A DNA stretch of 8,576 bases from Mycoplasmatota bacterium (GTDB lineage: Bacteria; Bacillota_I; Bacilli_A; RF39; UBA660). The stretch is from positions 1 through 8,576 of the forward strand of contig JAAZDL010000165.1 of the NCBI GenBank assembly GCA_012512795.1, written 5' to 3'. Positions 4,581-8,576 of this stretch are shown here, in pieces; positions within the stretch are counted from its first letter, which is position 1, and each line of letters begins with the position of its first letter. A program made the position numbers and the translations under genes. Below the pieces are notes generated by a model. It saw only the letters and a program-made list of their open reading frames with translations, was not told the origin of the DNA and did not search any database.

Positions 4581-6315
4581 ATTAAATGAATTAGAATTTA
4601 AAATTAAAGAAATACTAAACTCAACTTTTAATGCTGATGAAGCTGGTGTATCACAATTAGCAACTAGAGAACATGAATTAAACTTATTAAAAAACGAAGC
4701 ATTTGTGATGATGGAAAATGAAAGAGTTAAAATCAGAGAGTTAGCAGCAGAAGAAACATTAGATATTAGTGAATATTCTAAAGCTATGTATGAATCAAGT
4801 GAAATATTCAAATCTTTAGATAAATTAACTGATGATATTTATAGTGAAGTATTTAGATTAACAACTATAAGAAAAGAAAAAACATCTTTATATTACAATT
4901 TTGGAGATTTAAAATCAGATTTAGTTGAATCTATAAATGATTATGAAAATCAAATTGAAGGAAATAATAAAGAAATATCTAATTACGAAAACATAAAAAA
5001 TAATTCTAAGTCAGAAGAAGTAATTAGATTATGTACAGTGTCAATTAATCGTTTAAATAATGAAAATACTAGATTAACAGAAAAAATTAATAGAGATAAT
5101 AATAAAATTACTCAATATGATGAATATAGAGAAAAATTATTGAATGGTGGTTCATTTAGAGATGAAGAAACTCTAGAAGAAAAAGAAACAGAAGTTAAAG
5201 AACCTTCTGTTGAAGAAGAAATAGTTGTTCCGCCAATGATAGAAGAAGATGATTTATTAAATGATAATACTGAAGAAAGAATAGATGAAATTCCAGTATT
5301 ACCGCCAGAATTATCTGATGAAGTTGAAGCAATAATACCTCCAGTTCTTCCTGCCGAACTTCCAACACTCCCAGAAGAGTTAGAAGAAATGCCTATTTCA
5401 GATATGGTTGAAGAACCAGAAGAAGAACTTGAAGAGGAAGATGAGGATGAAGTAATAGCTGTTGTAAACCCTAAACCTCCACTATGGAAGAGAGTTGCAA
5501 AAGCAATAGGAGCAGCAATATTAGTGTTATCAGCTCTTGGTACAGCACATCATACAGGTATGATATTAAACAAAATGGATGATATGGTAGCTGAAGTTCA
5601 AGAAGAGGAAGAAGAACTTGAAGAAGAGGAAGAAGAGGAGCTTGAAGAAGAAGAGGAAGAAACTAAAGTAGAAAAACCTACAGCGCCAACAGCGCCAACG
5701 GCACCAACTACACCTACAACTCCAACTCCAACCCCAACACCAACTCCGACACCAACACCAACACCGACTCCGACTCCAACACCAACACCGACTCCGACTC
5801 CAGTAGTTCCAGTAGTTCCAGTAACTCCAGAGCCTACTATTCCAGATCATGGACATGGTGGAGGAGATCACAATCATGATCACAATCATGATCACAATCA
5901 TGGGAATAATGATAACAACAACAATGATAGAGAAGATTATGTAGAAAAGGATAGTATGCCATATATTATTAACGAAGGTGAGTCAGTTGTTGATTTAACA
6001 TCAGGTGTTGAAGTTACTCATGATGGATCTGCTTATGTTCATGAAGATGATGGTACAACTATTAAACTAGAAGATAGAGATTTAGAGTATAATAGACATG
6101 ATCAAGCAATTGTTCACGAAGATGATTTAGCAATTGGAGAAATTAAAGAAAATGTTGAATCTGCTCCACCAACTGGTGAAGAAATAACTGAAGAAGAAGC
6201 TTTAGAAACATTACAAGGGCAAGAAAAAGACAACTTTAATGAAGCAGTTAGCGACTTTGAATGGTTAGATACATTTAAAGAACTTAACGAACAAGCTAAA
6301 GGCCGTACACCATAA
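4573..6315 (+). CDS. Single-pass membrane protein: coiled coil, acidic, Pro-Thr and His-rich segments
   Basis: Family not recognised. The layout of the 580 residues is as follows. 1-190 is charged helix with coiled-coil character. 195-298 is acidic with PPVLPAELPTLPEEL-type prolines. KPPLWKR at 301-307 precedes a membrane helix at about 311-331. 341-363 is almost all Glu with Leu at 349 and 357. 370-424 is a Pro-Thr run. 426-443 has eight His (DHNH repeats). 453-580 is an acidic tail with VHEDD twice (489-493 and 514-518). Positive charge before the helix and the lack of a signal peptide suggest the coiled coil is inside and the Pro-Thr/His part outside. The Pro-Thr run would suit a wall-spanning spacer and the His cluster could bind zinc or similar metals; both are inference. 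AGAGGTGA (4559-4566) supports the start, and the gene overlaps the upstream one by 8 nt. Confidence 0.85.
   Translation: MDKLNELEFKIKEILNSTFNADEAGVSQLATREHELNLLKNEAFVMMENERVKIRELAAEETLDISEYSKAMYESSEIFKSLDKLTDDIYSEVFRLTTIRKEKTSLYYNFGDLKSDLVESINDYENQIEGNNKEISNYENIKNNSKSEEVIRLCTVSINRLNNENTRLTEKINRDNNKITQYDEYREKLLNGGSFRDEETLEEKETEVKEPSVEEEIVVPPMIEEDDLLNDNTEERIDEIPVLPPELSDEVEAIIPPVLPAELPTLPEELEEMPISDMVEEPEEELEEEDEDEVIAVVNPKPPLWKRVAKAIGAAILVLSALGTAHHTGMILNKMDDMVAEVQEEEEELEEEEEEELEEEEEETKVEKPTAPTAPTAPTTPTTPTPTPTPTPTPTPTPTPTPTPTPTPTPVVPVVPVTPEPTIPDHGHGGGDHNHDHNHDHNHGNNDNNNNDREDYVEKDSMPYIINEGESVVDLTSGVEVTHDGSAYVHEDDGTTIKLEDRDLEYNRHDQAIVHEDDLAIGEIKENVESAPPTGEEITEEEALETLQGQEKDNFNEAVSDFEWLDTFKELNEQAKGRTP
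5617..5661 (+). repeat. Imperfect 24-nt repeat encoding a Leu-polyGlu unit
   Basis: Two successive units starting with CTTGAAGAAGA or its near copy (5617 and 5641) encode Leu followed by 6-7 Glu. Almost every base on the plus strand is a purine apart from the Leu codons, so the tract is strongly strand-asymmetric. It lies within the coiled-coil/His-rich membrane protein gene. Confidence 0.6.
5752..5802 (+). repeat. 24-nt tandem duplication in the Pro-Thr tract
   Basis: A 27-base sequence at 5752-5778 recurs without change at 5776-5802, so the period is 24 nt (eight codons, Thr-Pro repeats). The wider tract from about 5686 to 5805 is made of ACN-CCN dipeptide codons. Identity at the third codon position, not just in the protein, points to recent duplication by slippage or recombination. 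Confidence 0.85.
5866..5901 (+). repeat. Three perfect 12-nt tandem repeats encoding DHNH
   Basis: GATCACAATCAT occurs three times in a row (5866-5877, 5878-5889, 5890-5901) in frame, giving Asp-His-Asn-His three times. The repeats make up most of the His-rich segment of the membrane protein. Because the unit is a multiple of three, copy-number change would lengthen or shorten the His cluster without a frameshift. Confidence 0.92.
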
Positions 6316-6334
6316 TTTTAAGGAGGAAAAAAGA

Positions 6335-6577
6335 ATGGAAAATTTAACAAACCAAGTTCTTGAATTAAAAAAAGGAAAGAAATACTTTGTATTAAGACAA
6401 GCAGCATATAAAGGAATAACCTATTTCTTTGTAGCTGAAGTAACTCCTGATGGTGAAGATTTTACTAATAAATTTACATTTTTAGAAAAAATTGATAAGG
6501 ATGGAAAATTTATTGTTAAAGAAGTAAAAAATCCGGAAATATTACAAGTACTTGCTAAAAATATTAAACTTGATTAA
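6335..6577 (+). CDS. Small DUF1292-like protein
   Basis: This 80-residue protein is acidic to neutral, with no signal peptide or membrane helix. The pattern (KKYFVLRQAAYKGITYFFVAEV at residues about 15-36, then a Phe-rich strand KFTFLEKID, then KNPEILQVLAKNI) resembles the beta-rich DUF1292/YrzB-type small proteins of Firmicutes, whose function is unknown. The likeness is one of pattern and is moderate. AAGGAGG (6320-6326) lies 8 nt before the ATG, the best ribosome binding site in the operon, so it may be made in larger amounts than the two membrane proteins. It is the last gene before a strong terminator and follows the His-rich protein by 19 nt, so co-transcription is very likely. A cytoplasmic partner of the two membrane proteins is possible but unproved. 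Confidence 0.8.
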   Translation: MENLTNQVLELKKGKKYFVLRQAAYKGITYFFVAEVTPDGEDFTNKFTFLEKIDKDGKFIVKEVKNPEILQVLAKNIKLD

Positions 6578-6604
6578 AAAGATAAGAAATACTTATCTTT
6601 TTTT
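6576..6604 (+). terminator. Intrinsic terminator of the membrane operon
   Basis: AAAAAGATAAG (6576-6586) pairs with CTTATCTTTTT (6592-6602) around an AAATA loop, and the run of T continues to 6604. The stem begins right after the stop codon of the small DUF1292-like gene. Confidence 0.85.
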
Positions 6605-6630
6605 GTTGCAATTAACATGTTTATTAATAA

Positions 6631-6659
6631 TGGAAATATAGTTAAAATTATGATAGAAT
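6631..6659 (+). promoter_or_regulatory. Promoter of lspA, implying a leaderless mRNA
   Basis: TGGAAA (6631-6636, four of six matches), a 17-nt spacer and TAGAAT (6654-6659) preceded by TGA form an extended -10 promoter. Only six bases separate the -10 from the lspA ATG at 6666, which is the normal distance to a transcription start. No Shine-Dalgarno sequence lies in front of this ATG. Confidence 0.6.
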
Positions 6660-6665
6660 ATTAAT

Positions 6666-7151
6666 ATGCAAAAAAAATATATAAAAACTGTATTAATAAT
6701 TATTTTTTTGGTCTTTATTGATCAAATATTAAAACTTTTATTAATTAAAAATCTTAATATAAATGAAGAATTTGTTATTATAAATAATTTTTTAAAATTT
6801 ATATATATTAAAAACACAGGAGCTGCATTTGGAATATTTAGTGGAAGTAGCTTACTACTTATTGTTGTAGCTTCTATATTAATATGGTATTTAATTAGTG
6901 AAATTAAGAATAATATTAATAGTAGACTTTCAACTCTTTCATTATCATTAGTGTTAAGCGGTGCTTTTGGTAATTTAATAGATAGAGTTTTTAGAGGACA
7001 TGTTATAGACTATATTTCTTTTACAATATTAAACAAAGAAATGGCAATATTCAATTTCGCTGATATTCTTATTACTTTTGGTGTGCTAATACTAATTTAT
7101 ATTATGATAAAGGAAGGTAAAAATGAAAAAGATAATAATAAATCAAGATAA
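6666..7151 (+). CDS. lspA: Lipoprotein signal peptidase (signal peptidase II)
   Basis: LspA cuts the signal peptide from diacylated prolipoproteins, just before the lipid-modified Cys, within the cytoplasmic membrane. The 161 residues match the family length and carry four hydrophobic segments (about 7-27, 58-78, 90-105, 128-147). Conserved blocks are seen in order: Asp19-Gln, NTGAAFGIF (50-58), SGAFGNLIDR (98-107), GHVIDYISF (111-119) and FNFADILI (129-136). The catalytic aspartates, by comparison with B. subtilis LspA, are Asp115 in VIDYI and Asp133 in FNFAD. No ribosome binding site precedes the ATG, and the promoter position suggests leaderless translation. The 3' end overlaps the pseudouridine synthase gene by 29 nt, as part of the common Firmicute lspA-rluD pair. 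Confidence 0.96.
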   Translation: MQKKYIKTVLIIIFLVFIDQILKLLLIKNLNINEEFVIINNFLKFIYIKNTGAAFGIFSGSSLLLIVVASILIWYLISEIKNNINSRLSTLSLSLVLSGAFGNLIDRVFRGHVIDYISFTILNKEMAIFNFADILITFGVLILIYIMIKEGKNEKDNNKSR

Positions 7152-8025
7152 TATTTCTAAAAGACTAGATCTTTTTTTAACTGAAGAGCTAGGAGAAAGC
7201 AGAAATTTCATACTTAAAAATATTAAAAGTGGTAAAATTTTAGTTAATAACCAAATAGTTAAAGGTGGATATTTATTGAAACAAGATGATGAGATTGTAA
7301 TTAATGAATTAAAAGTAGATACTTCTGTTGTTGCTAGTGATATACCAATAGACATTATCTACGAAGATAATGATATCATGGTTATTAATAAAAAAAGTGG
7401 AATGGTTGTTCATCCAGGTAATGGAAACTATTCTAATACTCTTGTAAATGCTTTAATGCATTATACTGACGAGTTAAGTGATGAAGCGGGAGATAATAGA
7501 AGTGGAATCGTACATAGAATAGATAAAGATACTTCAGGATTGTTGTTAATATCAAAAACAAATGAAGCACATAGAATACTTAGCGATGATTTTAAAAATA
7601 AAAGAATTAAAAGAAAATATATTGCTCTAGTTCATGGAATAATAGATTCATCAAAAGGTAAAATTGTAGCTCCAATAGGAAGAAGTAAATTTGATAGAAA
7701 AAAAATGTGTGTTACTGAAGAAAATAGTAAAAAAGCAATTACTAATTTTATAGTTTTAGAAAGATATAAAAATACTACTTTAATAGAACTTATTCTTGAA
7801 ACTGGAAGAACACATCAAATTAGAGTTCATATGGATTATATTAATCATCAAATAGTAAATGATCCAATATATGGCAGAAGAGAAGTAATTAATGACTATG
7901 GTCAAATGTTACATGCAGCTTATTTAGGATTTAATCATCCTATAACTAAAGAGTTTTTAGAGTTTACAGTAAATCCAGAGAAAGAGTTTGATGAAATATT
8001 AGATAAATATAAGAATATTAGTTAA
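7123..8025 (+). CDS. rluD: RluD-family rRNA pseudouridine synthase
   Basis: The enzyme isomerises specific uridines of large-subunit rRNA to pseudouridine. It has 300 residues, the usual length. An N-terminal S4 RNA-binding domain (about 12-60; SKRLDLFLTEEL, SRNFILKNIKSGKILVNN) is followed by the synthase domain. VINKKSGMVVHPG (87-99) and GIVHRIDKDTSGLLL (128-142) are family signatures, and Asp134 in HRID is the catalytic aspartate. GRTHQIRVHM and DPIYG further on are also typical. AGGAAGG (7111-7117) supports ATG 7123, within the 3' end of lspA, and no promoter is seen between the two. Position after lspA matches B. subtilis YlyB; the exact target uridine cannot be read from sequence, so the symbol denotes the family. 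Confidence 0.93.
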   Translation: MKKIIINQDNISKRLDLFLTEELGESRNFILKNIKSGKILVNNQIVKGGYLLKQDDEIVINELKVDTSVVASDIPIDIIYEDNDIMVINKKSGMVVHPGNGNYSNTLVNALMHYTDELSDEAGDNRSGIVHRIDKDTSGLLLISKTNEAHRILSDDFKNKRIKRKYIALVHGIIDSSKGKIVAPIGRSKFDRKKMCVTEENSKKAITNFIVLERYKNTTLIELILETGRTHQIRVHMDYINHQIVNDPIYGRREVINDYGQMLHAAYLGFNHPITKEFLEFTVNPEKEFDEILDKYKNIS

Positions 8026-8056
8026 ATATATTTATACTACTCATTTATTCTGGTGC

Positions 8057-8085
8057 TTTACTAATTTTATAATTAATAGTAAAAT
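8057..8085 (+). promoter_or_regulatory. Promoter of the rhomboid-type gene
   Basis: TTTACT (8057-8062), 17 nt, then TAAAAT (8080-8085). There is no TG element, unlike the other promoters here. Transcription would start near 8092, and AAAGGAG (8097-8103) lies 6 nt before the ATG at 8110. Confidence 0.6.
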
Positions 8086-8109
8086 ATTATTTATACAAAG
8101 GAGATTAAA

Positions 8110-8481
8110 ATGAACATTAAGATAGATCAAAAAGATGATGTTATATTAAAAATATTACATTATTTTATTACAGAAGAGGACTATAGACCTATAATAATAA
8201 AAGGTCTAGAAAATGAAATTTGGCTTGAAAATATGGAAAATGATTTAAAACTTATAAGAATCAACACAAATTATATACATAATGAAGAACAATTTAAATC
8301 TGATTTATTTAAAGCTAGTTCTATAATGAAAAGTATTAAGAAAAATACTTTGTCTTTTAAAATGAATATGTTAAATTTATTACTTGATACTGGAGAAACA
8401 GTAAAAATATTAGAAACTAAAAATATAGAAACTATTAAAGTAAATAAAATAACTGATTTTAAGAAAAATGGACATCAATGA
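8110..8481 (+). CDS. N-terminal cytosolic domain of a rhomboid-family protease, truncated at the junction
   Basis: The 123-residue reading frame resembles the N-terminal, pre-membrane domain of B. subtilis YqgP/GluP. Both have a Tyr/His-containing first helix (KILHYFI here), then EIWLEN (36-41), a LIRI strand, an Asn/His-rich turn (NTNYIHNEEQF) and FKMNMLNLLL (102 region), which matches the RRMKLLNVFF segment of YqgP. In that family this domain precedes a seven-helix rhomboid serine protease domain. Here no membrane helix or GxS catalytic motif follows, because the frame runs into foreign sequence near 8465-8480 and meets a chance TGA. The stop and the last few residues (about KNGHQ) are therefore probably not natural. 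The start is secure, with AAAGGAG and a promoter upstream. Identification rests on pattern likeness to one remembered family, so it is moderate. Confidence 0.65.
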   Translation: MNIKIDQKDDVILKILHYFITEEDYRPIIIKGLENEIWLENMENDLKLIRINTNYIHNEEQFKSDLFKASSIMKSIKKNTLSFKMNMLNLLLDTGETVKILETKNIETIKVNKITDFKKNGHQ

Positions 8482-8482
8482 G
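8465..8482. other. Junction between AT-rich chromosome and foreign sequence
   Basis: Composition changes within a few bases: 17 G+C in the 100 bases 8361-8460 against 49 in the 96 bases 8481-8576. At the same place a rhomboid-type gene loses its continuation and a PdxA reading frame begins in mid-protein. No inverted repeats, transposase or tRNA are visible at the border. A chimeric contig end is the simplest explanation. Confidence 0.75.
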
Positions 8483-8576
8483 CCACGCATTGCGGTAGCC
8501 GGCCTAAATCCCCATTCAGGTGATGAGGGGCTTTTCGGCAGGGAAGAAATAGAAGAAATTGGACCTGCCATAAAAG
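8471..8576 (+). CDS. pdxA: Internal fragment of 4-hydroxythreonine-4-phosphate dehydrogenase
   Basis: PdxA oxidises 4-phosphohydroxy-L-threonine in the DXP-dependent pyridoxal phosphate pathway. The frame that includes codons 8480-8575 reads EPRIAVAGLNPHSGDEGLF and then GREEIEEIGPAIK. LNPHxGxxGxxGxEE is the signature of PdxA, and its His is a likely metal ligand. The piece corresponds to roughly 35 residues from the middle of a protein of about 330, so both ends are missing: the 5' side is cut by the junction and the 3' side by the window edge. Codon use (GGC, GCC, CCC, CGC) and base composition are quite unlike every other gene here, so the fragment comes from another genome or a much different region. 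The exact left border is uncertain to about 15 bases. Confidence 0.82.

Noticed and set aside
4506..4811. Minus-strand ORF of 101 codons
   Set aside because: It lies opposite the overlap and start of two well-supported plus-strand genes, and has no ribosome binding site or known domain. It is a shadow of AT-rich coding sequence.
5566..5901. Minus-strand ORF of 111 codons rich in Trp, Cys, Ser and Arg
   Set aside because: It is the complement of the poly-Glu, Pro-Thr and DHNH repeats, and its odd composition is a by-product of those repeats.
5700..5901. CRISPR array
   Set aside because: The repeats are short, contiguous, in frame with a protein and lack unique spacers; no cas gene is near.
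7143..7355. Minus-strand ORF of 70 codons
   Set aside because: It is fully inside the S4 domain coding region of the pseudouridine synthase and has no start signals.
1..8460. Mycoplasma-type code with TGA as Trp
   Set aside because: Trp is encoded by TGG in murB and the membrane proteins, and no gene needs TGA read-through.
8110..8481. Complete stand-alone small cytosolic protein
   Set aside because: The similarity to the YqgP/GluP N-terminal domain and the compositional break at its 3' end make truncation by a junction more likely than a natural 123-residue gene.

Overview
The window is very AT-rich, reads with the standard bacterial code (Trp is TGG throughout and no gene contains an internal TGA), and has Bacillus-type promoters and strong AGGAGG-type ribosome binding sites. 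With murB, lspA followed by an RluD-family gene (the order seen in Bacillus subtilis as lspA-ylyB) and a YqgP/GluP-like N-terminal domain, it points to a low-GC Firmicute. My best guess is an uncultured gut lineage of the RF39/Mollicutes-related Bacilli type; that placement is inference.

Layout. 1-1490: a promoter and a two-gene unit, a membrane-anchored thioredoxin-fold-like protein (start 54) overlapping murB by ATGA, closed by a hairpin that also ends the converging rpmB (L28) gene on the minus strand. rpmB (1484-1651) has only 55 codons. It is transcribed divergently from a 281-residue soluble protein of unknown function (1771-2616) out of a shared 119-bp promoter region. 2617-2879: a complete small transcription unit with no ORF, made of a near-consensus promoter, two hairpins with identical apical sequences and an intrinsic terminator. 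This is a candidate 82-nt small RNA, or less likely an attenuating leader. 2880-6604: a three-gene operon encoding a single-pass Tyr/Trp/Cys-rich extracytoplasmic protein, a single-pass coiled-coil protein with acidic, Pro-Thr and His-rich extracellular stretches, and a small DUF1292-like protein, ended by an intrinsic terminator. 6631-8025: lspA, probably translated from a leaderless mRNA, overlapping an RluD-type pseudouridine synthase gene. 8057-8481: promoter and N-terminal cytosolic domain of a rhomboid-family protease.

At about 8465-8482 the sequence changes abruptly. The last ~96 bases are about half G+C (49 of 96, against 17 of 100 at 8361-8460) and encode an internal piece of PdxA in a different reading frame. 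This is most simply a chimeric contig end; the rhomboid gene is cut there.

Functionally, the recognised genes serve the cell envelope (MurB in peptidoglycan synthesis, LspA in lipoprotein maturation, a rhomboid protease) and the ribosome (L28, rRNA pseudouridylation). The least described material is the 2880-6577 membrane operon and the putative small RNA just upstream of it. Six of the seven promoters I can place have an extended -10 (TGn) element.
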